The position numbers and the translations under genes were made by a program. This document shows, piece by piece, positions 19,484-28,290 of a stretch of DNA of 64,000 bases (positions are counted from its first letter, which is position 1; each line of letters starts with the position of its first letter). The stretch comes from Butyrivibrio sp. (GTDB taxonomy: Bacteria > Bacillota > Clostridia > Lachnospirales > Lachnospiraceae). The notes below the pieces were generated by a model that had not been told where the DNA came from, did not search any database, and saw nothing but the letters and a program-made list of their open reading frames with translations. The stretch covers positions 1 to 64,000 of the forward strand of contig JAILJR010000192.1 in assembly GCA_024694565.1 (NCBI GenBank), read 5' to 3'.

Positions 19484-20467
19484 TTAAATTGAAAGCGCCC
19501 GCCTTGCGCAATTTACCCACAGCTCAATCTGGAGCCGGAAAGCATTGAGCAATTCTGTCTTTCCGAACCTGACTTTTCTGTCAGAATGCTGTATTATCTT
19601 TTTAAGCCCGGATATAAGGCCCTTTACATGTGCCTTTCCAAGTCCCCTTTTTGAGTAAAACACATGCTTTATCAATAATCCGGCAATAATAAGCGGAAGA
19701 TTCAGAAGCATCTGCAATACCGGCATGTTCTTATATATCAGGTAAATATTGTTCCCAGCAGTCAGCTCAACCTTGAAATCGTTGTACCTTGAGCCGCTGG
19801 AGGCACTGGCAGCATGATAGACTATCGCCCCCGGCTCCATTACGTTTGCATAGCCCTTGAGCCTTGCCCTGTAGCCGATATCGATGTCCTCAAGGTAGCA
19901 GAAGTGCACATCGTCAAAATATCCCACTTCATCGAAGCACTCTTTCCTGTAGATAGCAGCGCCTGCACATGCGGCTGTGATGGCCTCCCTCACCGAAAAC
20001 CTGTGACAGTCCTGATCTCTTGCCGGCGAAAATGCCCATCCAAGCGAACAGTACAGATCTCCGGCATCGTCGATATTATGGGGTTCCTTCATCTGCAGAA
20101 GCTTTGCCTGTGCGGAAAAGAGCTTCTTGTTTCTCTCCATGATGTATATGAGCCGCTCAACAGCCCTCTCGTCACACATAGTGTCGTTGTTGAGCAAAAA
20201 GACATATCTGCTGTCCGCATCCTTTATTCCAACATTTACCGCATTGGCAAAGCCGGTATTCTCGGGAAGCTCTATCACATGTACCTCCGGAAACCTCTTT
20301 CGCAAAAACTCCACACTTCCGTCAACAGAGCCGTTGTCGACTACTGTTACGGAAAAGTTCTTGAAGCTCTGCTTGCGAAGGCTCCGCAGGCATCCGTCCA
20401 GATGATTTTTCCCGTTATAGTTTGGTATTATTACTGTCAGCATTTCCATTGACAGGTTTCCTCTCAT
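19484..20467 (-). CDS. GT2 family glycosyltransferase
   Basis: 'LTVIIPNYNGKNHLDGCLRSLRKQSFKNFSVTVVDNGSVDGSVEFLRKRFPEVHVIELPENTGFANAVNVGI', 'EVGYFDDVHFCYLEDIDIGYRARLKGY'; start may be the internal MEMLTV. Confidence 0.92.
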   Translation of the reverse strand: MRGNLSMEMLTVIIPNYNGKNHLDGCLRSLRKQSFKNFSVTVVDNGSVDGSVEFLRKRFPEVHVIELPENTGFANAVNVGIKDADSRYVFLLNNDTMCDERAVERLIYIMERNKKLFSAQAKLLQMKEPHNIDDAGDLYCSLGWAFSPARDQDCHRFSVREAITAACAGAAIYRKECFDEVGYFDDVHFCYLEDIDIGYRARLKGYANVMEPGAIVYHAASASSGSRYNDFKVELTAGNNIYLIYKNMPVLQMLLNLPLIIAGLLIKHVFYSKRGLGKAHVKGLISGLKKIIQHSDRKVRFGKTELLNAFRLQIELWVNCARRALSI

Positions 20468-20626
20468 CGATCTTTATGATGTTGAAATCAAAAGTCACCT
20501 TTATTGCAAGCTACTTATCCGTTCCCCGAATTACTTTGTGCCAGGGTAAAGTAACTTCTGCATTACACAAGCCGCCGGACAAAAGCCCTGGCGGGTCATT
20601 ACATATATAGCAAAAAACGCTTCAGT

Positions 20627-22006
20627 TCAGATTCTCAAAACCATCCCAGGGTCCCACAGGATACGGTATCCAAGCTTTTTTACCTCACCGGCAAAATCAA
20701 GGCTCAGCCTCCTTACCTCCTCGGGGCTTTTGCCTGCAAGGAGCAGCTCGCCCTCCCTGTATTTTTCTTCCGTTAACCTTTCAAAAACTGGTATAAGCTC
20801 TTTTCGCAAAAGTACACATCGAAGATCCACCGCAAAGGCGTCCTGAGTAAGAACTGCCCTGTGCTGCAGTCCTCCGCTGTAGCCTTCAAAGAGCCCCTCA
20901 AAGACTACCCTTCCTTCCTTTGTGTACATTCCACCTGCCAGCCTGTTCCTGCGGTTTAACAGCTTTCCTCCCACACACCCGATGTCGGGTCTTGCGCTAA
21001 AGACATCCGGCTCGTACTCAACCCTGTAAAAGCCCACATGCGGAAGCTGTTCCACCCTTCCGCTTATTCCGTTTTCAGAAAGAAAGGCCTCAAGCACTCT
21101 CTGTCCGGCTTCATAGGCATATGTCTTGCTCCCCGGATTGGCAGCCGTCGACTGGCTGTGACACCTCCAGTGGTACAAAACCCTGTCGATATGCACTATC
21201 TGCGCCCCTGAATCAGGCGTCTTAAGAGCTGCCTCGGCACATGCCCGCAGGATCAGGTCATAGTCCTGTGCACCGTCAAAGCTGCCCCTCTCCTTTAATC
21301 TCTTTATCACATCTGCCCTTATCATCGTGAAATGACATATATAGTTATTGGACAGTAAATAATCCATGTTAAAAGAAGGCTTTTGATGGTGCTCATAAAA
21401 CCTTCCCGTATCAGCGTCAAACTTATCCTCATCGGAGTAGATAAGCCGGATCGGACAGTCAGAAAAACGCGAAAGCCTGTTCTTTTTCATGCTCCTTCTG
21501 ATCACGCGGGACATCTCGTAGAGAGCATCGCTTGTCAGAAGGTCGTCGTGGTCAAGAAGGCCTATATAATCACCGGTGGCTTTTTCAATGCCGCGGTTGG
21601 TATTTTCAGAAATCCCGTCGTTTTTTCCAAGATAAAAGTATTTGATCCTCGGATCAGTCTTTGTGTACTCTTCTGCAGCCGCAAGCGGTGATGGCGAAGC
21701 ATCCGCAAGGACCAGCTCCCAGTTCCCGTAGCTCTGCGCCGAAACAGATTCTATCATTTCCCGAAGATACTTTTCCGGGGTATTAAAAAGAGGTACCACA
21801 ATGCCAAAACGCACCGTGTTACCCGCTTCTGCAAGAAGTCTATACTCCTTTTTCTGCTCCTTTAAGGCTGCATCTGAGACCGGGACAAAAGTATAATTCT
21901 CATTCCGGTTGTCATGGAGTCTTTCAAGGGCAGCAAAAAATGCGGCCCTCAAACCATTGCGCTTATAATATGCAATTGTCTTTTGGACCGCATTTTTAAT
22001 TCCCAT
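20627..22006 (-). CDS. GT2 family glycosyltransferase with a divergent C-terminal module
   Basis: 'VRFGIVVPLFNTPEKYLREMIESVSAQSYGNWELVLADASPS', 'YIGLLDHDDLLTSDAL'; C-terminus resembles only the second half of another GT2 domain. Confidence 0.88.
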   Translation of the reverse strand: MGIKNAVQKTIAYYKRNGLRAAFFAALERLHDNRNENYTFVPVSDAALKEQKKEYRLLAEAGNTVRFGIVVPLFNTPEKYLREMIESVSAQSYGNWELVLADASPSPLAAAEEYTKTDPRIKYFYLGKNDGISENTNRGIEKATGDYIGLLDHDDLLTSDALYEMSRVIRRSMKKNRLSRFSDCPIRLIYSDEDKFDADTGRFYEHHQKPSFNMDYLLSNNYICHFTMIRADVIKRLKERGSFDGAQDYDLILRACAEAALKTPDSGAQIVHIDRVLYHWRCHSQSTAANPGSKTYAYEAGQRVLEAFLSENGISGRVEQLPHVGFYRVEYEPDVFSARPDIGCVGGKLLNRRNRLAGGMYTKEGRVVFEGLFEGYSGGLQHRAVLTQDAFAVDLRCVLLRKELIPVFERLTEEKYREGELLLAGKSPEEVRRLSLDFAGEVKKLGYRILWDPGMVLRI

Positions 22007-22029
22007 AAAAAGCCTTTATGTTTTTATTA

Positions 22030-23772
22030 TTACTGTTCTACTACCTCTTTTACAGCAGCTGTGAGCTCATCAAGAAGCTTTGCTGAATCATCCAGATCCT
22101 TGCCCTTTACGCCCATGTAGAACTTGATCTTGGGCTCTGTTCCCGAAGGTCTTGCACAGCACCATGCGTCATTGTCAAGCTCGAAGTAAAGAACGTTTGA
22201 AGTAGGAAGACCTGTATCGGTCTCCTCTCCGGTTGCCATGTCCACCATCTTGTGAGTCTTGTAATCACGGAACTCAAGAACCTTCCACTGACCAAGCTCC
22301 TTTGGAGGATTGCTGCGAAGCTTGTCCATAAGTGCTGCAATCTGCTCAGCGCCCTCTTTGCCCTTCATGGTAATGGAGTACTGGCCCTCTCTGTAATAGC
22401 CGTATTTCTCGTACAGGTCGATCATTGCATCCCATACAGTCTTGCCCTGTTTCTTGTAGAAAGCAGCAAGCTCGCAGAGCATCATAACAGCAACGACCGC
22501 ATCCTTATCCCTGGCATGTGTTCCGGCAAGGCATCCGTAGGACTCCTCGAGACCGAATACATAGTTATAGTGCTGCTCAGCCTGTTCAAAGAGCTTGATC
22601 TGCTCACCGATGTACTTAAAGCCTGTAAGAACCTCGATGTACTTAAGGCCATAGTACTCAGCAACTGCCTTGGCCATGTTTGTGGTAACGATTGTGGTAA
22701 CAAATGCAGGATTTTCAGGCATTGTATTTGTTGCCTCATCCTCTCTCAAAATGTAATCGCCGATGAGCATTCCGGACATGTTACCTGTGAAAGCAACATA
22801 TTCGCCGGTCTTCGAATCCTTTGCATAGATTCCGAGACGGTCTGCGTCAGGGTCTGTTGCGAGAACGATGTCTGCATCCTTCTCCTTAGCCAGCTTAAGA
22901 GCAAGCTCAAATGCCTTGGGATCCTCGGGGTTAGGATACTCAAGTGTAGTGAAATCAGGATCAGGAAGCTCCTGCTCCGGAACAACATATACGTTCTTGA
23001 ATCCGAGCTCCTTGAGGACACGTCTTACAGGGATATTTCCTGTTCCGTGGAAAGGAGTATAAACGATGGTAAATTTGTCTGCCATCTCATCAATGACATC
23101 CTGGTGGATGATCTGCTTCTTGAGCTCGATCATGTACTTGTCGTCGATATCCTCGCCGAATGTAACGTACAGTCCCTGAGCAATAGCATCCTCCTTGGAC
23201 ATTGTCTTTACATCATGATAGTCTGTTATGGCAACGACCTCACTGATGATACCTGTGTCATGAGGTGGTGTTACCTGGGCGCCGTCCTCCCAGTAAACCT
23301 TGTAGCCGTTGTACTCAGGCGGATTGTGAGAAGCTGTGATCATGACACCTGCGATACATCTGAACTCCCTGAGCGCGAAAGAAAGCTCGGGTGTGGGACG
23401 GAGCATATCGCTGACATATGCCTTGATGCCGTTGGCTGCGAGGCAAAGTGCTGTCTCGTCAGCAAATTCAGGAGAAAACTTTCTGCAATCAAAAGAAATA
23501 GCAACACCTTTTTTGGCTGCATCCGGGCCGCCGTTCTTTTTGATATAATTGGCAAGTCCCTGTGTAGCCTTGCGCACAGTGTACTTGTTCATTCTGTTTG
23601 TACCTGCACCGATGACACCACGAAGTCCGCCTGTACCGAATTCAAGCTCTCTGTAGAACCTGTCTTCAACCTCTGCCTCGTCATTGCGGATCGAAAGGAG
23701 CTCATTTTTGGTCTCCTCATCGAAGTAATCATCATTTAACCAGTATTCCAGTTGCTTTGTTGCTTCGCTCAT
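22030..23772 (-). CDS. Phospho-sugar mutase (phosphoglucomutase/phosphomannomutase)
   Basis: 580 aa; 'FGTGGLRGVIGAGTNRMN', 'GVMITASHNPPEYNGYKVYWEDGAQ', 'LATDPDADRLGIY', 'CCARPSGTEPKIKFYMG'. Confidence 0.94.
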   Translation of the reverse strand: MSEATKQLEYWLNDDYFDEETKNELLSIRNDEAEVEDRFYRELEFGTGGLRGVIGAGTNRMNKYTVRKATQGLANYIKKNGGPDAAKKGVAISFDCRKFSPEFADETALCLAANGIKAYVSDMLRPTPELSFALREFRCIAGVMITASHNPPEYNGYKVYWEDGAQVTPPHDTGIISEVVAITDYHDVKTMSKEDAIAQGLYVTFGEDIDDKYMIELKKQIIHQDVIDEMADKFTIVYTPFHGTGNIPVRRVLKELGFKNVYVVPEQELPDPDFTTLEYPNPEDPKAFELALKLAKEKDADIVLATDPDADRLGIYAKDSKTGEYVAFTGNMSGMLIGDYILREDEATNTMPENPAFVTTIVTTNMAKAVAEYYGLKYIEVLTGFKYIGEQIKLFEQAEQHYNYVFGLEESYGCLAGTHARDKDAVVAVMMLCELAAFYKKQGKTVWDAMIDLYEKYGYYREGQYSITMKGKEGAEQIAALMDKLRSNPPKELGQWKVLEFRDYKTHKMVDMATGEETDTGLPTSNVLYFELDNDAWCCARPSGTEPKIKFYMGVKGKDLDDSAKLLDELTAAVKEVVEQ

Positions 23773-23866
23773 GCTCTTTCCTCCTAGTTTTACGCAATAT
23801 AATACTAAGTTGTAAATGGTTCCTTAATCATATCATAAATTGTAAAATGTGACAATTCTGTTGTAA

Positions 23867-25957
23867 CTACTGAACCCGAAGGCTGGAGTAGCCTTCTACG
23901 TTCAGGGAAAAATCACTTCTGTCCAATGAGAAGTTTGGATTGTAATAGGGGTCTCCTTTGTCCAGAACTGCTTTCCACTTTTTGCGGAAGTGTTTGGCTT
24001 CACCCTTGTAGCGCTCGGCGTTCCTGCCTTCAAGGTCGAGCCCTCTTGACAGGGACTCGTAGTGGTAGAGCTCAGCAAAGGGCGTAAATACGTTGAGATA
24101 CCCCTTTTCGCGAAGCTTCAGGCAGAAGTCCACGTCGTTAAGGCTAACCTCAAAGCTCTCATCAAAGCCGCCAACCTCGTCATACTTAGCCCTTGAGACC
24201 ATAAGGCATGCACCCGTCACAGCACTTACATCCTGTGCGTAGCAGAGCCGTCCCATGTAGCCGAGGTTCATTCCCGCCTGTCCGTAGTGAGAATGACCAG
24301 CAGTCCTGTGGGCACCGAGCTTTAATACCACGCCTGCATGCTGGATCTTTCTGTCGGGGAAGTAGAGCTTGGCACCTACAGCTCCCACATCACTCCTCTG
24401 GGCATACATAAGGAGCTCCTCCATCCAGTTCACGGTGATGACCTGAGTGTCGTTATTAAGCAGGATGACAAATTCACCTGTGGATTGGGAGACACCGTAA
24501 TTGACAACCGCAGAGTAGTTGAACGCAGGCTTCTGATCACCTGTCTTTTCCCTCACATAATCGTTGTAATTGACAACCCTGACTATATCCTTGAGTGCGC
24601 CTGTCCCGAGCTCCTCATAATAGCCTCTTATCTCTGCACCTGTGGAATTATTCTCAACGACAATGATCTCATAGTTGTCATAGACAGACTTCTCATAAAT
24701 CGAGTCAATGCACCTCTTAAGGTCCTCTGCGTGCTCGCAGTTGGGGATGATCACAGATATCTTTGGTGTGCCCTTTACCTCATAGGTTATCTTGAAAATA
24801 GTCTCAAAGGCTCTGGTACTTGTGATCTTGAAGTGATCATAACCGTGCCGGCGGAGGTGGTCAGCTACTGCCCCCTTCGCTGCATCTATAGCATAGGGCT
24901 TGGCATTTATGTTTGACGCAACAGATCCCGCATGGCTTCTCCAGTAATACAAAAGCTTCGGCACATGAACAATATGCTGCGCCCTGTCTGTCAGACGCAG
25001 TATCATGTCATGATCCTGGCTTCCGTCAAACCTGGGTCTGAAAAGCTCCGTGCCATCAAGGAGCTCTCTCTTAAATACACTGAAATGACAAATATAATTA
25101 TTTGCCCTCAGGTTGTCGATCGCATAATCAGGCTTGAAGTGCATGGTTATCATCCTGTTGATGTCATCACCCTTAAAGGTGGTCTCGTCGCAGTAGATGT
25201 AATCTGCATTCTCTTCATTTATTGCCTTGATATACCAGTAAAGTGCCTCCGGATGAAGGATGTCATCATGATCAAAAAGACCTATGTACTCTCCCTCTGC
25301 AAGTGTCAGACACTGATTTGTATTGCCCGAAATTCCCTCATTCTTTGCAAGCTTCTTATATACGATCCTGCAGCTTCCGTCAGGCCTTATTGCTCTCTTA
25401 TCGGCCTGGTATTCCTTTACAATCGCACTGACCTGTCCTACATGTTCATTGTCAGATCCATCTGCAAGACACAGCTGCCAGTTGCTGTAGGTCTGGTCAA
25501 GTACCGAGCTGATCATATCCCTGAGAAACTTTTCCGGGGTATTGTAAAGCGGCACCAGAATAGACACCATTGGCATCTTCTCAAAGGTCGCGCTCTCCTG
25601 CTGCCTTCTTGTCTCCTCAGACGGAAAGCTCTCGGTCCCGTAGTGGGTCATCGCCCTTTTTTCAATCTGCTTGTACCTGATCTTGGCAATAACACCCTTT
25701 AAAGATCCCTGATTCCTGACTCTGTCCCTCTGTCTTATCACCCAGTGCATTGCATTTCTGGCCGGTGTAGATGCCTTCCATATCGGGTTATTCTTTATGC
25801 GGTTCAGCTTAAACTCAAGCTCCTGGTTCTTGTCCTCAAGCTCAGCAATCCTGCCCGCCAGGTCCGCAGCCTTGAGCTTCTCCCGCTCATACGCGGCCTT
25901 ATAATCCATCTCTGACATATCCAATCTCCATTCATCTTTTTTCTTATCAGGAAACAA
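23867..25957 (-). CDS. Large GT2 protein with tandem glycosyltransferase domains
   Basis: 696 aa; first domain 'VSILVPLYNTPEKFLRDMISSVLDQTYSNWQLCLADGS', second 'KISVIIPNCEHAEDLKRCIDSIYEKSVYDNYEIIVVENNS' plus 'SLNDVDFCLKLREKGYLNVFTPFAELYHYES'. Confidence 0.92.
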   Translation of the reverse strand: MFPDKKKDEWRLDMSEMDYKAAYEREKLKAADLAGRIAELEDKNQELEFKLNRIKNNPIWKASTPARNAMHWVIRQRDRVRNQGSLKGVIAKIRYKQIEKRAMTHYGTESFPSEETRRQQESATFEKMPMVSILVPLYNTPEKFLRDMISSVLDQTYSNWQLCLADGSDNEHVGQVSAIVKEYQADKRAIRPDGSCRIVYKKLAKNEGISGNTNQCLTLAEGEYIGLFDHDDILHPEALYWYIKAINEENADYIYCDETTFKGDDINRMITMHFKPDYAIDNLRANNYICHFSVFKRELLDGTELFRPRFDGSQDHDMILRLTDRAQHIVHVPKLLYYWRSHAGSVASNINAKPYAIDAAKGAVADHLRRHGYDHFKITSTRAFETIFKITYEVKGTPKISVIIPNCEHAEDLKRCIDSIYEKSVYDNYEIIVVENNSTGAEIRGYYEELGTGALKDIVRVVNYNDYVREKTGDQKPAFNYSAVVNYGVSQSTGEFVILLNNDTQVITVNWMEELLMYAQRSDVGAVGAKLYFPDRKIQHAGVVLKLGAHRTAGHSHYGQAGMNLGYMGRLCYAQDVSAVTGACLMVSRAKYDEVGGFDESFEVSLNDVDFCLKLREKGYLNVFTPFAELYHYESLSRGLDLEGRNAERYKGEAKHFRKKWKAVLDKGDPYYNPNFSLDRSDFSLNVEGYSSLRVQ

Positions 25958-25980
25958 CGATGAAAATAAATTCTGTTATT

Positions 25981-26020
25981 TGTTATAATTCAGTTGCCAG
26001 CCATCCTGAGCAGTTTATCA
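25981..26020. repeat. Solo arm related to the 9341-9544 inverted-repeat element
   Basis: TGTTATAATTCAGTTGCCAGCCATCCTGAGCAGTTTATCAC matches the right-arm complement TGTTACAATTCAGTGGCCAGGCAAGCCTGAGCAGTCAGTCAC. Confidence 0.65.
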
Positions 26021-28150
26021 CCTTGATCCCCTTATTTTTAATATGTTTGGAACCCAGTTGATCAGTTTCAGACGGCTGGTCTTGTCGATAGCCAGCATTC
26101 CAATCTGATAGTAGCCAGGCGGAAGCGCCCCCTTCTCTATTCGCAGCTTATATCCCGTCAGATCCACATTGACCTGATCTCCGAGCCTGACCCTGATGTC
26201 AGGACGATACCAGATATAAGGGTCAAAGGAATATACCTTTTCTCCAACAGGACCTGCTCCGTCCTCGTTCCGTGCTACAAGACGAAGAAGAAGCTTCTTT
26301 TCAAAAATTGCGTTGTCCGAGCCTATGACGAAGGAATATCCCTTGAGGTAATACCCCTCCTCACAGCCTGTGGCAGTAACTCCGTACAGCCAGTTGTCCA
26401 TGGTTCCGTTGTATTCACAGCCAACTCTCAGGCACTGATCCTCTCTTGCCCCGCGTATGCCCTTTTCATGGATTGAGACCGATGCATAGGGCAGATCCTC
26501 AACCGGAGTGTAGTCCTCCCTTGGTATGATTGCCGATATAGTCTCATCCTCCGTCAGGTGCGGACTGTAGAAAGGATCCTCGTTGTAGAGGTGGGAGTGC
26601 CTTGTCATGAGAAGGTCACCCTCCCGGGCAAGTCTTTCCATCTTTTTGGGATCAAGGTTGTCAAGTCCGCGGGTCAGCGACTCATGGTGATAGAGATAGA
26701 TGTGATTGCAGCACACATTGTAATACCCGCGTTCATGCATCTGATAGCAGAAATCAACATCATTGAAGGCAACCTTGAGATCCTCGCAAAAGCCCCCTAT
26801 GTCATTAAACTTCTTCCTGCTGATCATGAGGCAGGCAGCCGTGGAGCCTATTGTGTTGTGTATTCCCCTGTTATAGCCAAAATAATGGTTTTTGCCGTCG
26901 TGCATCTTCTGGAGCTTGTGCACGGGGCCACGCCTTACATTGGCAATTCCCGCGTGCTGGATCAGATCGCTGTCAGGGTAGATGAGCTTTGCCCCTACCA
27001 CGCCGACATGCTTAAGCTGAGCCTGTGACAGCATCTCCCGAAGCCAGCCCTCCCTGGCACACTCAATGTCATCATTCATGAAAAGCAGGAACTCACCCAT
27101 CGAGTTCCTTGCCCCCTGATTGCACATGGACGAAAAATTAAAATCCTGAAGCTTGTAGATATAATTTATCTTTACAAGCCCGTTCTTGCGTTCAGCCCGC
27201 GATGCATAAACGCCGTATTTTACACGGTTCGCTGCGCTTGAGCCGTTGTCGATGATAACTATGTCGTATCTGATGTCATCACCGGCTGTTGTGCTTATTA
27301 TGGAATCAAGACACTGCTTGAGTATCTCGGGATGATCCCTGGAAGGTATGATTATGCTCACGGTTGCAGGCTTTAAAAGCATATGCCTCGATGAATGGAA
27401 GCTTCTCCCGTAAAAGACATCCTGCTCCGGATCTCTGTGAAAGAGCACTTCCCTGATGTGCCCGATCGGAAAATCAAGTCCGGTCCTCTTTCCGAAGGCA
27501 TGTTCATGTATTGCCAGCATGCAGAACATTACATCAGCTGACAAAAGAGATGCTTCAAGCCCCGCCTGCTCAACAGACCCTCGCTTTCCGGATGTACCTC
27601 CGAGCATTTTGACCGCATTGTCATATTCCGGTGCGGAATCATGCATCACACCTGACCTGCAGGCAAAAAAGCTTCCAATGTAAAAAGCATTCAGATATGA
27701 ATCCGGAGACCAGTCCGGCTTAAAATACGGATGGATGTATTTTCCACCCTTGCCGCTCTCATCCTCATCACCATAGACCACGTTGTGCTCCGGGTGCGCT
27801 ATGAAATACTGCTTAACGACCTCAGCGGCTTTTTTAACCAGCTTTCCCTTTGGACTTACAAAGAGATAAACTGTATTCTCATCACCCCTGTCATCCTGTA
27901 CATCCCATATCTTCCCATAAGGAACTACCTTTACCTCCGGCTCGGGAAGCTTGTGCGGAATCAGCTCTCCGTTAGCAGCTGTCTCATACTGAATAGGAGC
28001 TTCACCCGACACAGGCGGCTCTTTTTCCACTTCTTTCTGCCATCTGTCGTAGGCAGACGACTTCGCGGCCAGAAGCCTGTTGTATTTTGTTGTACTCTTT
28101 TTCACCAGAGCTGCCTTGGCCAGCTTCTTAAACATTCCCCTTACCTTCAC
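26018..28150 (-). CDS. Large GT2 protein with a C-terminal beta-rich domain
   Basis: 'TVSIIIPSRDHPEILKQCLDSIISTTAGDDIRYDIVIIDNGSS', 'VAFNDVDFCYQMHERGYYNVCCNHIYLYHHESLTRG'; ~170-aa C-terminal region beyond the GT fold. Confidence 0.9.
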   Translation of the reverse strand: MKVRGMFKKLAKAALVKKSTTKYNRLLAAKSSAYDRWQKEVEKEPPVSGEAPIQYETAANGELIPHKLPEPEVKVVPYGKIWDVQDDRGDENTVYLFVSPKGKLVKKAAEVVKQYFIAHPEHNVVYGDEDESGKGGKYIHPYFKPDWSPDSYLNAFYIGSFFACRSGVMHDSAPEYDNAVKMLGGTSGKRGSVEQAGLEASLLSADVMFCMLAIHEHAFGKRTGLDFPIGHIREVLFHRDPEQDVFYGRSFHSSRHMLLKPATVSIIIPSRDHPEILKQCLDSIISTTAGDDIRYDIVIIDNGSSAANRVKYGVYASRAERKNGLVKINYIYKLQDFNFSSMCNQGARNSMGEFLLFMNDDIECAREGWLREMLSQAQLKHVGVVGAKLIYPDSDLIQHAGIANVRRGPVHKLQKMHDGKNHYFGYNRGIHNTIGSTAACLMISRKKFNDIGGFCEDLKVAFNDVDFCYQMHERGYYNVCCNHIYLYHHESLTRGLDNLDPKKMERLAREGDLLMTRHSHLYNEDPFYSPHLTEDETISAIIPREDYTPVEDLPYASVSIHEKGIRGAREDQCLRVGCEYNGTMDNWLYGVTATGCEEGYYLKGYSFVIGSDNAIFEKKLLLRLVARNEDGAGPVGEKVYSFDPYIWYRPDIRVRLGDQVNVDLTGYKLRIEKGALPPGYYQIGMLAIDKTSRLKLINWVPNILKIRGSR

Positions 28151-28168
28151 TCCTCATCTGTAAATGCC

Positions 28169-28245
28169 TGTTTGTATCTGAATTATTTCGATATGACGCA
28201 GATACCGTAAGTGCCCAAAAGACATACGCAAACGGCATCCTGCTT
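28169..28245. repeat. Intergenic repeat family R77, copy 2
   Basis: Gap-free 77-nt alignment with 15600-15676, in the same position relative to a minus-strand start codon. Confidence 0.65.
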
Positions 28246-28290
28246 CTTTGTGATCACTGCTTCATTATTTGGCTGCGCTATTTGGCTTCA

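Noticed and set aside
22252-23739. 495-aa plus-strand ORF
   Set aside because: Fully antisense to the well-supported phospho-sugar mutase; Leu/Val/Cys-rich composition without recognisable motifs, consistent with a codon-bias shadow ORF.
24932-25702. 256-aa plus-strand ORF
   Set aside because: Antisense to the GT2 CDS, no family motif.
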